Position numbers and translations under genes: made by a program. DNA of 64,000 nt, from positions 62,001-126,000 of the forward strand of contig JAACJO010000036.1 in assembly GCA_013368445.1 (NCBI GenBank). The letters are read 5' to 3'. Of this stretch, positions 1 to 12,668 are shown piece after piece. This stretch comes from Leucocoprinus leucothites (taxonomy: Eukaryota; Basidiomycota; Agaricomycetes; Agaricales; Agaricaceae). Numbering within the stretch: position 1 is the first letter of the stretch; every line of letters begins with the position of its first letter. The notes under the pieces are model-generated. The model saw only the letters and a list, made by a program, of their open reading frames with translations. It was not told the DNA's origin and made no database searches.

Positions 1-3000
1 TACAAGATATTAGAGTACGTTTCGGGAGGTCTCGTGGTCATGGATATCCAGGCTCATAGTTATATTTTAGATATCCTTACTAAGGACATTAGGTTTGTCG
101 GTGAGAACTCTACCCGCTACTCGTGAATGTTGATCTCGCTGTCACCGAAACAGCTAGAGCCTACTTCTTAGATGGAGCTTATGATCAAGCCGAAGCTACG
201 CTAGATGAACTTATTCCATCCATAGATTCTTCAAACGATCAGGTGAGTTTTGTTCTCTACTGACCGGCCGTGTTGAGCTCACATGAATGGTTCTTCAGGG
301 ATCTCCCGAGCATCAAGCCCTCCGGTGGCTTAGATTGGCCATTCTAAGGAAAAGGGGTGCAGGAGCCAATGCTCTACTTGAGGGTAGGTTTGCTTCTTAC
401 CGCTTTCCGCCTATGGTTTTTAACTCCAACTAATGAATGGTTCCAAGCGTTCAAGACAGTGATAAATCATATGGACATGTCAGAAGCAGATATCACGGAG
501 TCAGTCGACTCAGCAAATTGATGTAACCAGTCAGCAGTTGACGTTTCCTCACTCAGTATCCTCCAGGAACTGAAAACTCTCACACCTTTGTGAGTATCAG
601 AGACAATCGGGACCAGAATCGACTTGATGGTGACACGGACGATCACACGTCCGATTTTAGCACGCTGGTCACCTCCGTCAAACAGCTCTGTCTGCAACGA
701 GCTCTGCATTACGGAACAGAATCGGACAGCATTGACCGATTGCTCCTGTCCTTGATTTTTCACTGTGCGAAGGACGATGATCACAACCGTGCAATGAAGA
801 CGCTAGATGCAGCATTTACGTGTGCGTGTTCTAGTTAACGAAGTTACAGTTCCCGGATACTGAGTGAAGGATAACGTAGCCATACTTGAAGCCGAGGTTG
901 AACTCAGGAGTGTGCCTGCGACAGCGTGTCTTACGGTGCGTACTCTGATTTGCACCAGTCCGATATAGTCCTCATGATCCCATTCACTTATGGTTGCAGT
1001 TGATCTGGAAATACGGTGACAGTCACTATCAAATGAAAAAATGGTCTGAAGCCGCGGATTGGTTCCTCGCGGGGACCCATCAACTATTCAATGAGAAATC
1101 TTCTGTGACCCGGCCCAAATGTTATCGGAAAGCCGCATTATGTTACCTCGAGCAAAAAGACTATTCCAAAGCGTCCACGATGATCCGCCGTTGCCCCACG
1201 AACGAAGCTGCAACTTGTTATGTCATGTTCTTGATTGCTGTTCATCAAGGCGAGCCGCTTTCCTTCTGATGAGAGCCTGAGCCATTCTTACCAAATTATC
1301 TGCATCTTAAAGGGCTGGAAGATGAAGGTAACCTATAATCATGTTCCATTTTAGGGATAACCCTTATTCTGCCATCTCGCAGCCGTTATGAGCATTCGAG
1401 ATATGCAGAAGGCATCAGACTTTGACCGAAAGATGGTCCTCTTAGCTACGCAACTCTCCCACAAGTTGGAGATGAAATCCGTACTACTTTCGGCTCTTAA
1501 AGCCCTTCTCAGTGCCTTCAAGGCTGGCGCGAATAACGATGCGGTCGTGGAAGCAATGACGCTTATTCGTTGCATTATCAAGATAGCGATGAAACTCCTT
1601 TCGGAGCCTTTGGCCAATAGGTCATTATTATTTTATGCCACTAAGACAAAGCTTACGCTAACGTGCTGAAGGCCTGTTCTGATGGAGACTGTGGTGAACC
1701 ACTTCCGAACGGGTACGTATCATTCACAGCTAATAAGGTGTATGTCCTTATGGTCCCTGGTGGATGATAACACCATATAGCCAAGACCATTACGGAAGCG
1801 ACCGCTACCCAAAAAACCTTTCCATTGATCGCAAAAGATGTATCATGGCTTTGGCGGACGTCTTACAATTACGCTGTTCAAGGATGTTCAGAGTGGAGTA
1901 ACTGTGAGGACCGTATCGCGGAATTGTTTGACATATCACGCGAAGTGAGTGCGGATGTGGTGCGACAACAGCGGACAATACTGTACTAATGGACAATGTT
2001 GCATCCACAGTTGCTTGAAACTTGCTGTAGCGCTTCGCCAGCGGACATGGACCCTGAAGCTGCTCTACACATCATCAATTCTTCATTTGCCGCAGTATCT
2101 GCTCGAGGTATCTTGCTTTCATATGAAACGCTCCCTATACGTCCCGACCTACTTAGCTCACTCCTCCACTAGTATTTTCATTCCGTGAGACGCTAGCATC
2201 AGGCGGATCGGCTGATGTGCGATAAACAGGCCAAGTTTGATAATCATCTGATTCTCACCATTCTTTTCCGGGTAGCGGGAAAAGTTGCGCGCCATCGCCG
2301 CGGAAATCAGTGCCTCCAAGAACAGGATAAATGGAATCATCAATAGGAACAAGGTAACAGAAGATGCTGATGCTGCTCACGTCCAGTACCTCGTCCACAC
2401 GCTTCGAATCTTTGAGACAGAATTCCTAGCCCAACTGAAGGAGTGGCATCAGGTTTCGGCGGTCATTGAGGTATCTTGTCGCTTTTGCTCCACATGGCGC
2501 TGCTTTGGAACTGTGGTCTCTTTCACTGCCAGGAGATCGCCAAATCAGGAACTTTAGGTCTTGACACCTACGAGGCAATTGTGGACATTCTAGTGCGTAT
2601 AATATTTTAAACTGAAGATAATCAGTTACATCGGGCCCAGTGGTCAGACAAGGAAACACCCGTAAACGGTGTGTTGTCATTTCGCTTCTGGGAAGTCTTA
2701 CCACATGTTTCATCACTGTCTTCATCGATGCATTAGTGCTATACACGTGTTTAGAGGTTCGTCACGGTTAGTTCCACCATGCTCATACTGAAATTTCTTA
2801 TAGAAATTATTGCATGGACTTTTACAAGTGAAGGAGGACCTGTCTCTCGAAAGATTTTCTCGATGGCTTCGAGGACTATGCACGGTCGGACTTTCTCGAA
2901 ATACTGCTGGGGATCGACTGAAAATAATTGGATACATTGAACATGCGTTATCTGTCTTGGAACAACATCATGGAGGCGACCAGGTTGGGGCACTGCGTCC

Positions 3001-3370
3001 ATGCTTCTTCCTTGCTCATACGTCTCGTCGATGTCCTGATATAGCCTTACCCCATGGACGAACGCCAGTGGTTACTTGCCACCACATACAATACTGGAAC
3101 AGAATGCTTACAGTCTGTACTTTCACCTGAGGAACAGCCCTTGATTTATGGATTGCTCTGTCAGTGCTGCTTTCTTCGACGAAGCCAAACGTTGGTTCGA
3201 GGCAGCTACTGTTATATGCCGTTTTGTTCCTGGCGGCAGGGAGCGTGCGGACAAAGTAAGGCCATCTATTGTTGTTGTGGATCTGATCCTTATTATTCCG
3301 CTTTCCTACTTAGATCTTGGAGTCATATTCGCATCTGCTCGCTAGATATCAACGAAGAAATTCTTCGTAA
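1..3370 (+). CDS. ZIP4: SPO22/ZIP4-family meiosis protein (5'-partial)
   Basis: TPR-repeat scaffold of the meiotic ZMM crossover machinery (SPO22/ZIP4/TEX11 family), acting on meiotic chromosomes. The gene enters from the left edge, so its start is not visible. It is split into many short exons whose frames join cleanly, for example CAG 238-240 to GGA after a short intron, and a donor at about 589. TPR-like helices are seen near 124-240 (AYFLDGAYDQAEATLDEL) and 1000-1255 (YGDSHYQMKKWSEAADWF, CYRKAALCYLEQKDYSKA). The C-terminal family signature (DERQWLLATTYNTGTECL) lies near 3057-3110. The last intron (3256-3313, phase 0) leads to a short exon (ESYSHLLARYQRR) with TAA at 3368-3370. Changes of reading frame along the gene are explained by introns, so I see no sign of decay. 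Exon boundaries between 1270 and 3050 are not all resolved. Confidence 0.8.
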
Positions 3371-4635
3371 AGTAAGGATCATAACTAGTCGGGGCATGAC
3401 TTTCCGCTCTAAACGTCTTGGGTGCCAAATTAAACATTGGGTACCACTCATTCTCCAGTGGGACTTGTGACGGGGAACTTGAAGATGCTCGTAATGCAGC
3501 TGGGGCGCGCCGTGTTTCTGATTGACTCCATGGACTCATCTTCTGGACTGCCTTTGCTAGATTCTGTTTCCGATACGGGCTTGATTGTATCGAAGGCGTC
3601 GTGGGATAGTATATATGATTGTTGTCAGCATGAACACTCCTCCTTCCCCAGCAAGTACAACATAAGTAATTCACTTATTGATCGTTAGGCGTCGAATCAA
3701 ATGGGAGAAGGGTCGATTAGAACAGACGTCTATCTCGTGGACCATCCATCACAAGCCGAGTAAACACACAGCAGAGTGTGAAATTATGAGTTCATTCTTG
3801 CAGTTTTGATTAAATCTGTGGCAATAATTGTGGCGTTTATATTGAACTTTACCCTGTCCCCATAGGAATATTCATGCTCTAGACGCCGACTTCATAGTAT
3901 CAGTCAACAGCCACTGGGTCAATGGGGCTATTATATTACCTGTAGGCTTTGTCTTTCGCCTTAGCAGGCTTCTTGAACCAGCTCAACGCTACGTTTCATA
4001 ATCAGGAAAGGTAATATGACAGACTAAGCCTCAAGAACACCATTCCAGCGTATCTTGTGTGGCATGTAAGCCGCCAACTGCACCACATGGATTACTTGTC
4101 AACGTCCCGAGCAGGGCGCTATACTCCCTATGATAGTAGTGTTCATCTCGGACACAATATGAAGAAGGCCCGCTTAGCAAGCCTCTCATTTTGAATGCTG
4201 GGGCCGCACTGCATTACAAAGTCCAGGCCTGGAATCGACCATCAAACATCCCAGCCGTAAAAGCCACAATAGATCGATTGAAGATATTCTGGCCACCGAT
4301 GAACAACATCGTTTGGGGGCACAAAACACTACTCGCTCAATTTATACTGTTCCGACAATTATTGTCTGCTACAAGCCTAAATATACAACAAGGAAGTTCG
4401 CGATGCTTTCCGTCCCTAAGCTTGCATGATTCACTGGGTTTGGGCTTGAAACTCCTTGGCTCAGGAGAGTTGTACTGTCCCTACTTTCGAGTTCACTCCG
4501 ATCAGGACTTGACTTTGTCGGTCTGGTGAGCTAGGTCTGAGCCTGAACCCAGCTAGTTTTCACCTTTGTCTTTTAATCCACCACGCCGCCCTAGGAACCT
4601 GTCCTCAACAAGAAAACCAAGTACTGCCAAGCTGA
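3371..4635. other. Intergenic stretch, no supported gene
   Basis: Open frames on both strands at 3342-3690 and 4191-4529 lack recognisable motifs, signal peptides or convincing splice structure. I see no repeats or RNA genes. Confidence 0.5.
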
Positions 4636-5043
4636 GAAAATCATTACACGGAGGTATATGGAATACAGGAAAAGAGTTTGTATGTGCCTTGTTCAAAGCC
4701 AACTAGCGACGCATTGGCTCACAATACCGACGCCACGTTCACCCATATCGGCGAGCCCATCAAACCACTCTCTCCTCGCGCTGCACGGGTCGCGAGGGGC
4801 GTTTACTGTAACTGTCGCATTCACAGCCTTCGTGGAGGGTCCTGCACCATTTACAATGGCAGAGCCACCTGCCTAAATATGCCCGGCATCCAGTGTCTCG
4901 CGCTGACCCACAATATCGTTTTTTGTGGCAGAGGCGGATGTGGTCATAGCCAGTGTAACCAGCTTTCCACCTGTGGAACCCGCTTTTACAGTGGATTCTG
5001 CTGGACTCCAGGTACCGCTTCTATTGCGGTTGGGTCCTCTTGA
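4636..5043 (+). CDS. Cysteine-rich secreted-type protein, C-terminal part
   Basis: The frame is open from just after a stop at 4633-4635 to TGA at 5041-5043. It encodes a compact Cys/Gly-rich domain of about 70 residues with regularly spaced cysteines (segments GGSCTIYNG, CLNMPGIQC, CGRGGCGHSQCNQLSTCG, GFCWTPGT). The pattern resembles the C-terminal domain of small secreted cysteine-rich proteins common in agaricomycetes. That family has no established biochemical role; secretion and extracellular function are inferred. No signal peptide or credible first exon was found in the preceding 500 bp, so the gene is either 5'-truncated or has a first exon I could not identify. A start at ATG 4678 is possible but gives no signal peptide. 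Confidence 0.5.
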   Translation, partial: ENHYTEVYGIQEKSLYVPCSKPTSDALAHNTDATFTHIGEPIKPLSPRAARVARGVYCNCRIHSLRGGSCTIYNGRATCLNMPGIQCLALTHNIVFCGRGGCGHSQCNQLSTCGTRFYSGFCWTPGTASIAVGSS

Positions 5044-6865
5044 GTCTTAGGATAATGTGAGTGTGAGACATATATCGATCTCGCAATTGAGGACTGGGGA
5101 CTAGTCCCACTGGGCATGAAAACTCTAAGGCGGTCCGAGAGATATGTGGTGGCTTTATGTATGCCATTCAATCGTGCGAGAGACTACTATGTTATTTAGT
5201 GGAATGTATTTCCAATCCAAAACGTCTGTAGCCTATAAAGATATGGCTTGATATAGGCCAGTGACTCCGAGCTTGTGTAGACTGAAGAAAGTGAGGTACC
5301 CCGAAGGTGTGAGCACGTAGGCAAGCACCGGTGACCGGAGCCTTAGAGCACTATCAAGCTCTCGTGTTCCAAGGAATTTGCGAGAGACTCTGAAAACGTT
5401 GAAAGCTCGCCGTTTGTGCGTGGTGATATTGCCTGTAGGGCACAGGCACGCTAGTATTACCTTAGGTGGAGGTCTGGTCTAGCTTGGCTAGGGTCGGTGG
5501 CGACGGTTGTACCCAAAAGACCTTGTCTAGCCACCCATTATCGCTTGGGAGAGCACGATTTCATTCACAGGACGATCCACACTAGTAATTTCTCCCGGAC
5601 TTTCCAAGGAAGAGATAGACAGTCAATAGGTCGACTCCTATGGTTCTCTAAGGGGAGACGGTGCGCAGGAATGGTAAACAAGTCTGGCAATTGTAAGTCC
5701 CTAGATCAGGCATGCAACTGGCTTCTAGTCGAGACTCGAGACTAAGGGTATTTTGATCCCTGGAGCAAGTGTCAGTCTCACCATTCTGATATTCACAGCA
5801 GGATACAGAGTGGATACAGACTCACTAGTCGACATTCATGATTATACTGACAATTGTCAGATGATGGCCGTCTCGAAACACTACGACTAGAGGGATCGTA
5901 TAACCCCATTCCAACATAAAAAATAATTGTAATACTTTGCAAGAGATAGCAACCATATCCTCGGAGAGCGCGTTTAACGTTTAACCATAAAATCGAGCCC
6001 AAAGCATCAGGTCGAAAAATCAATGCAGATGCAGATCTTGGTCCAGATTACTGAGTGAATGGAAGGGGAAAAGAGTACTGTTTCTGCCTCAAATTCAAGA
6101 AGAAACGTCTGGTGTGTTCGAGTTCCGAGCTCATCGATCAGAGCTTGTTACACATCTGCTCAAAATCCAGAAAATGCCGATCGACAAAAAACCCTACATC
6201 AAGAGATAAAGCGTTGATAGGGTCCATCCACGTGTGGGCCGGAGTCTTCGTTTCCATGAGGACGTGATTTTTAGCTTTCGAACCTGCGAAACAAGCAGAA
6301 AGTTGACACGGACGCTCGAGTGTCAAGTTACAACGGAAGCAGAAGCGCAAGCGAGATGAGAGGGCCGAATGTGCTATCAATTGATCTCGCGCTCACAGCT
6401 CAAATGATGGAATGATAGAATTCGGAAGGGAAGAAACATCAGAGGGAGAGATTGATCATATTCACGAAGTGGGTAGTTTGATATGGATGATGGATGGAGG
6501 TAAGTATCGGCGGCAGATGGAAAGATTTGAAGTAGTGAATCAAGGTTGCAGTCATGATCCGCTTCGGCTGATTCCTCCGCGCGTCGTACTGATCTTCCCA
6601 GGTCTAACTTCGTAAACCGTCAGTTCCTCTCGATTGTTTAGAAAATTTACAGCGGTATGTAAATGGGCGGGACCAGAGGCGCCCGAAGAAGCCACCTGGG
6701 TCCACGTCTCTTCTGAGCCTTGTCCTCAGCACCACGATTAAAATTGCTGAGAACAATGGATCCAAGACTGGCCAGGTTGCGATAGGTCGTGATGCATGTC
6801 CATTCTGCCAATGAAGCTTCCATTGCAAATTTACAGTAGTACGCCACAGCGATCTCACACACACA
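5044..6865. other. Gene-free stretch, possible old repeat DNA
   Basis: About 1.8 kb with only short, motif-free open frames on either strand. Part of it (about 5260-5760) has a non-coding, repeat-like look with several short self-complementary words, but I could not identify terminal repeats or a second copy in the window. The last few hundred bases are the 3' flank of the UTP18 gene. Confidence 0.4.
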
Positions 6866-9178
6866 CTAGGCAGCTCCAGCACCGTACTCCCGCAAATGAT
6901 ACAACAACACCCGTCCCCTTTTGTTTCCGATCGCGACATACTCGCTTCTCGGAGAAAAATCTAGCGCAGTAACGACACCAAGAGGTGTGCTCTGTGTTGG
7001 CCAATTGGAGAACGAGGTTAGCGTAGGAACGTGGATCTGCGGGGTACGCTCATGAGCATTGTAAGTCTCCAGTATTAAGGGGACACGTACAAGTCGCATA
7101 GAGTCATTTTTCTCCCTACTAGCCATGGCCAGCAGTTGAGCATCGTGGTTGAATTTTAGACTTGAAATTGCGGTGGTAAGGTTTCCTATTGATTTGATAG
7201 GCTTTGGTGTTTTTGAAGTTTCGGATGAATTGAGTGAATACGAAGTAGGGTTGTAGATATTCACGAGACCCGATGATGACCTGGGCAAGAAAGTATGAGA
7301 AATCTACCGAGTAGACACCGACACAATGAAGACGAGACATACCCAATAGCCATATATGCGCCGCCGGTTTGCGTACTAGCCAAAACCCTTCCAGCTCCTC
7401 TAAATCCTCCCTCATCCTTCCATCGTCTCACACATCTCCGCTCACCAACATCCCACAGATACACTTCCGCGTCGGACGTCAACACCGCAAGATGTGTTCT
7501 GGGGCCCATACCCACATCTCCTAACACGCTTGGGGATGATGATCCATCGAACCACCACATGCCAGCCACACTCCCTCCACCCAGAGAGCACTTAACCGAT
7601 CCTATGACTTGTCCAGCACCGGACCTCCAGTCAACGAAATGAACTTGAGCACCTTTGCCAGCTGCTACTGCGAGGACATCGCCTGAAGGCGAGAAACTGG
7701 TCAAATGCACAGATTCAGCACCGTCTCCTCGTGCACTCCTCGATCTCTTTGTGCCTGCGTCGATGGAGGTATGGTTGTTGGTGAAAGTGGTACCCCATAA
7801 CCCTCGTTCGTGTTTTGTCGTGGTACCTGTTTGGAGGTCGTGTGTGAAGAAGTATGGACGGGGTCCTGATAGTAGGAGCGAGGACCCAGAAGGGTGGAAG
7901 AGTGTGGATGTGGACGACGTTAATGGAAGAGATGGTGTATGTAAGGTTTGTAACAGGGGTGAGGTGTGTCCGTCAACCTAAGGAGCATTGCGTGAATGAA
8001 ATATGAGTTTTTCGGACCCCCAAAAATGTGACTATTGAACGTACGTTGTATAACCGTACACGACGATCTGAGGTCCCAACACATAGAATAGGTACTCGAT
8101 CACTTGGGTGGAACGCAACAACCTTTACTTCACCAGATGCGGTATCCTGTGTCGAAAGATTCGCATCTCGAAGCCGCTCAATTGAGAGAGTACCCGAAGG
8201 GATAACGACAGCGCCTTTTCGTCTCCTCTCAGCGGCTTTGAGAATTCCGGTTGTAGATGTGAAAAGATTCTTCTTCTCTTCGTGAAGCCCATCTTGCATA
8301 TCATCCGCATCATCACCCGGGCCTCTCTCCTCATCGTCCTCGTCTGCAACACCTTGCAACTCACGCTCCTTGCGGTTCTGTTTCCTGGCGCGCTGAGCCC
8401 ATGAGGGCTCGGGATTGATGCGTTCAAATTGAGCACGTAACCGACTCTCATAATCCTTTTCCTGAATTTCATCCTCATCAGCGAAGCGCCGTAGCTTCCG
8501 GAGACGAGAAGGCCCAGAAAGGAGAGATATTTGGTGAGGAGAAGTAGGCGTGTCTGTCCACGCTGACTTCTTGGTTCGAGAGCGGGATTTGGGAGAAGAT
8601 GCTCTAGGTGTTGGCGGTGATGACGAGGATTGGGAGTCAGAATCGTTGTCAGAAGAGGTGGAATCAGCGTCAGTTCCTTGTTCAGAGTCGGATCTTGAAG
8701 AAGATTCAGGTATTGGCGGATAATCCGGTACAGTCTGTCCCAGACCATCATCCACAAAAAATAGCTGAATATTGGGATTGTCAATTTTTATATCCTGAGT
8801 TTAAGGAAAAGGAAAACATACGTCGGAGTCTAGCAAGTTTGCCATTGACCTCCCACCACTTTCCTCTTGTTCGTCCTCGTCCTCTTCAATATCAAACACA
8901 AGACCGCCTTCAGATAGACGCTGCGAGGAAGAACTCTTTCCAGAGGGAACATAGGGCACTCCAAAGAGCATACTCTCGAGTTTTCTTTCTTCATCGTCTT
9001 TACTCTCGTCGTCCAGTAGCCTCGCGAGGGTAGCCTCTGAGCCCAGAGGTTGGATTAGAGGTTTCTCTTTCCGTTTTCGAGACTTTTTCGAGGACTTTCC
9101 AGAGGAAGCACCAGGATTTTGTGTTATAGATGAGGTAGAGGAGTCGACCCTTTGCTTCTTTTTGGGGTGTTTTGCCAT
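6866..9178 (-). CDS. UTP18: U3 snoRNA-associated protein UTP18 (WD40)
   Basis: WD40 subunit of the small-subunit processome (UTP-B module) needed for 18S pre-rRNA processing in the nucleolus. Start ATG at 9178-9176 is followed by a lysine-rich, nuclear-type N-terminus (MAKHPKKKQRVDSSTS) and long acidic/serine stretches. The family block before the propeller is clear at about 8170-8230 (GTLSIERLRDANL, then VVAFHP and a WD repeat RRVRLYNV). Further propeller blades continue through two more exons (LTSFSPSGDVLAVAAGKGAQ, YLWDVGERRC, ALDFSPRSEYVAIGNKRGR). The protein ends LLYHLREYGAGAA with the stop at 6866-6868. At least three introns are visible (near 8780-8820, 7980-8010 and 7290-7340). It is divergent from nothing close by; about 480 bp separates it from the tandem array. 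Confidence 0.9.
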
Positions 9179-9659
9179 TCCGTGATAAATAGATAACTCG
9201 GCCTGCTAGGACAGTCGTGATATACTTCATGTTGGAGGGCTTAGAAAAATATCGACAAGCACGTGATAGGGTCTATAGGCTGAACGGCCCGGGTCACGGA
9301 TCAAATGATTAGATGCCAGGACGCCCGTCTGTGATTTCACGATGTAGTCACTTGGTAAAAACCTGGGGTTTCCCACTGGCATAATCTGCTCAGGACTGTA
9401 GGCTCATGTCGAAAAACAAGCTAAAGACCATGACACCATCTGAAGCACATTAACGAAGGATTCAATAATATTCGTGTTTACCGCTATTACAACACTATAA
9501 TGGGGGTTAGTTACCAAGAGCCATTCTCAAGGTTATCAGGGATCCTGCTAAATCACTGCACCAAAGAACAGCAAACTTCTAATGTGCCGGAGGCTTTGCG
9601 CCGTGGACGACTAGGTGATTGTGTAGAGAGGCGGAGGGACATCGGTCACAAATCCGGCC
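9179..9659. other. Upstream region of UTP18
   Basis: About 480 bp between UTP18 and the first decayed copy of the tandem family. It must contain the UTP18 promoter, but no specific element was identified. Confidence 0.4.
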
Positions 9660-10200
9660 GTAACACTTGTCCTTGCTACAGGACCAGTTCCATCCACATC
9701 ACCGATAACACATATTCCTTCGTCATGCCTTCAAAAGGGCATGAATTAACCATAATTACGGACGTTCGCAGGGGTAAGAATGTTTCCACAATGTCGGCTG
9801 CACCCTCCACAAAGGTGTCCACAAAGCAAATGAAACCAGCTGGTAGTCGTAGTGGCACTCGAGTCAGGATCAATAACCCACTTGTCTAGTAGTCAGCCAC
9901 ATGTGACCGTTTGAGTGCCTGACGTCAAAGTTGTTTGGGAAAATGAATTGCCCACCACATTCCTGGTGTCATATACGGCAGCTCCTTCATAGACAGTCTC
10001 TCCATCCTCCCTGGTACTGACAGGGAATATTGTGGCTGAGGCCCCTACCGTTGGAGATGAAAACAACCTGACTGGGATCTAGGGCCTTCGTGCTAGTAGG
10101 GCTACAGCCTATAATGTTACTGTTTGCCCTGGCAGAGTCACTCGAGAGAAAACCGCCTGCTTCGGTACACGTCCCGAATACAAGTAATGGTTGGAGGCTC
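9660..10200 (-). pseudogene. Decayed copy 1 of the tandem secreted family
   Basis: On the minus strand two landmarks of the neighbouring family survive in different frames. One is an IFPVSTREDGETVYEGAAV-like segment (about 9975-10040), matching the family's SPxSVxxxGKTxYxEV block. The other is a CPFEGMTKEY segment (about 9725-9760), matching the CSFDGTTxxxC block. No signal exon, no continuous reading frame and no hydrophobic C-terminus were found, so this appears to be a degenerate member. Confidence 0.5.
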
Positions 10201-10973
10201 ACCAGAAGTCAGAGTTAACGTGAGTGAAAGAGTCACAAAACAAAAGCTCGGAGTCTTTATGAGAGCGATCAAATTGGTTAGGATCCATTGTCCAGTATCA
10301 GAGTGTTGTTTATAACATTTAGCACAAACAGCTCAGTACGAATGACACGCAAATGGAGACAGATGAGGTATGCAGTATCATAGATTCTGGAGGCAGCTTC
10401 GGGTCTAAACCACGCGGAGAGTCGACGGGCACTTGAGCAAGTACCAAGCACCCCAACATAGCCTCTTTCTAATCGTCCTCTGGCACCGGAGCCGTATTCT
10501 GAAGTCCACTTACCCATACATAACATCATTCCGCCCATGCCGGGACCTTCAATGGATGGCCACGGGGCCCATTGACTGTGAAAAATAAGGGGAATGAACA
10601 GATTTTCCGATTGCGATTCTTCTCTGTGCGCATGAGTTATATTCGAAACAAGATGCTCTGACCGCGGGAAGATATCGGAGGCACACAGTTGTTGCACTCA
10701 TATCTTTTTCCACCAAGTTGTGACTGCATAGCATTGAGGGAACAGATTTTGGCAAGCTTAGCTCGTAGTATCATCATGAAACCCCAAAACAAATATTTGA
10801 ATTTAGTCTAATGGAATGTGTCCTAGTACAGTGAGATTCAGACAGAAACCACATTGCCACGGGATATTATGTTCTAATTCAAGGGAATGACTGATAGGTC
10901 ATGGTCTTCTGACTACTATGTGCAAAGCCCTGACGTCGTTCTCATCATAAACTGTTCAGAGTGAGACCCAATC
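10201..10973. other. Spacer in the tandem array
   Basis: A 139-codon open frame on the minus strand (10278-10697) has no family landmarks, signal peptide or recognised domain, so I do not call it a gene. Nothing else was seen. Confidence 0.4.
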
Positions 10974-11754
10974 CTAGAGACCTTGAAGAATAATGTAAGA
11001 AACCAATCCACATATCCAAGTAATTCCGAATAAAGCTCCTCCGTTCCACTGAGAGTTCGCACTGGAGGTCTGAGTGGGGGTCTGCTCCTCGATAAGGGTG
11101 TATATTGGTGTAGGAACTCCCGTCCATGTGCCTGTGGTTTGTCTTCCTGCACCAGACTGAGACCAGATATCCACACAAACCGCCCTTGTCGCTGTTGTTC
11201 CTTGAAAGCTGCACTTTTCATTCACATCAGCCGGTTTATCCGGAAACGATGTATCTGTGAAGTGAAACTCATAGCCATTGTCGTCTGCATTCAGTGACCC
11301 TACAGCAAATCAGAAGGGAGGAATCTCAGTAAGAGACAACTGAGGTGGATCTATATGATTCCTTACATGTAACTGGAATCGGCGTTGAGATGATTTCTGT
11401 GCTCATTGTAGGAGCATTCGAAAATTGAGTATCCGGAGGGCCATCAACTCGAACCACTTCAGTTATAACCAATACATCGTCGTAGGCAGTTTTCCCATCA
11501 GGATTGACGCTGAGGGGCGAAAATGACACTGACACCCCAAGGGAAATGGGTAATATTGTTGACTCTGTAGGCGCGACACCGTAAATAGTAACAGTAGCAC
11601 CCATAGCGGCTGTATTTGATTTTCAGTGAATAGTAGATAGAAGCATCAGGGCTGGATTGGATTGCACGATAAGGACAAAAAGCTCAAACTCACCAGGTAA
11701 AGCAGCAAAAAGGATAAACATTGCTCTAATCTGGCTGGGGCTACTCAGCCTCAT
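10974..11754 (-). CDS. Tandem-family secreted/membrane-tailed protein, copy 2
   Basis: Uncharacterised fungal family; no function is claimed. Exon 1 (11754-11694) encodes a signal peptide (MRLSSPSQIRAMFILFAALP). After a GT..AG intron, exon 2 begins with the family block GATVTIYGVAP and carries the SPLSVNPDGKTAYDDVLV block. A second intron (starting GTAAGG near 11366) leads to the last exon, which holds the two-cysteine block CSFQGTTATRAVC, the TWTGVPTPIYTL block and a hydrophobic C-terminal tail (GITWICGLVSYIILQGL) ending at 10974. The architecture suggests a secreted protein tethered by a C-terminal membrane or GPI-type tail. All landmarks are in frame, so this copy looks intact. Confidence 0.7.
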
Positions 11755-12088
11755 GGTTCGCTGATAGCGGGGCGAATGCACATTAACACAGTATCATATT
11801 TACTACTTTTTATGTATCAGCTGAATTGATATCCGAGTCGGGCCATCATAACCATGCTGAGAATCAGCTATGAAACTTATATCAAGCCATGTGGTACATA
11901 TAGAGTTTTGGACCCCGATGGGACATTTCTACACAGCAACTGACATATTCCGAGAAGCGCGTTAGCTTCTGACTATCGTCCCATCAAGGGACTACAGGGA
12001 ATCACCCAGGAGCTGCTCCTGCAAATATAAGCCTTGTACCAGTGCTGATGTATATGTACACTTATGGATGCAGCAAGCCACCATGACA

Positions 12089-12668
12089 CTATAAGTATTT
12101 GGTAGGCTTACTGGCCTGAGATTCGTGATTATAGACCAAGCTAGTAAGTAGTGTCGTCACGAGCATAGATATCAATCCCACTACCATTGTCCAAACCAGT
12201 CCCATAGATACACTATGAATCCTCGAGTTGCCGTACTTGGGGCCTGAGTATAAACGGTCGTAAAAGCTGGCCGAAGGGTGCCAGTGTAATTCTTGAGCGG
12301 AACTATCCAGCAAGGCAGGGGCCAAAGATGCCTTACAAGCGGTTGTCACTGGTGTCAGTGTGGAGGTCGTAATCTTGGAATTTTGTAGTTCTCCATAGAC
12401 ATAACAGTTACAACAATAACTTCATCATAGATGGTTTTCCCTTCAGAATTAGCACTGACAGGCTCGATTGTTACTGATTCTTGTAAGGACAGAAACAAGG
12501 TTGGTAGGGGTGCTTCTGTTAAAGTTGGGATTACAACCTCATAGAGAGTGATTCGCTACCACTGGGCACAAAGAAGTTTAGACTTTTGAACGGTAATGTC
12601 CATGAAATGTTGAACTTACTGGGTAATATAGCAGGAAAAACGTATGGGACAGCCTAGCCGAGGTTCAT
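12089..12668 (-). pseudogene. Decayed copy 3 of the tandem secreted family
   Basis: Family blocks ITLYEVV and EPVSANSEGKTIYDEVIVV are recognisable at about 12410-12550 and a hydrophobic tail (GLVWTMVVGLISMLVTTLLT) at about 12120-12200. The putative start ATG at 12668 is followed by an in-frame stop within five codons. The junction from exon 1 into the ITLYEVV block is out of frame, and the CSFDGTT two-cysteine block is missing. The copy is therefore read as a pseudogene. Confidence 0.65.

Noticed and set aside
124..3370. Apparent frameshifts in the ZIP4-like gene
   Set aside because: At the sites examined, the changes of frame are explained by short introns with usual donors and acceptors, so no pseudogene call was made.
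5260..5760. Possible LTR or solo-LTR
   Set aside because: No matching second copy, no clear TG..CA ends and no target-site duplication could be found.
10278..10697. 139-codon open frame on the minus strand within the tandem array
   Set aside because: It lacks all family blocks, a signal peptide and splice structure; most likely chance.
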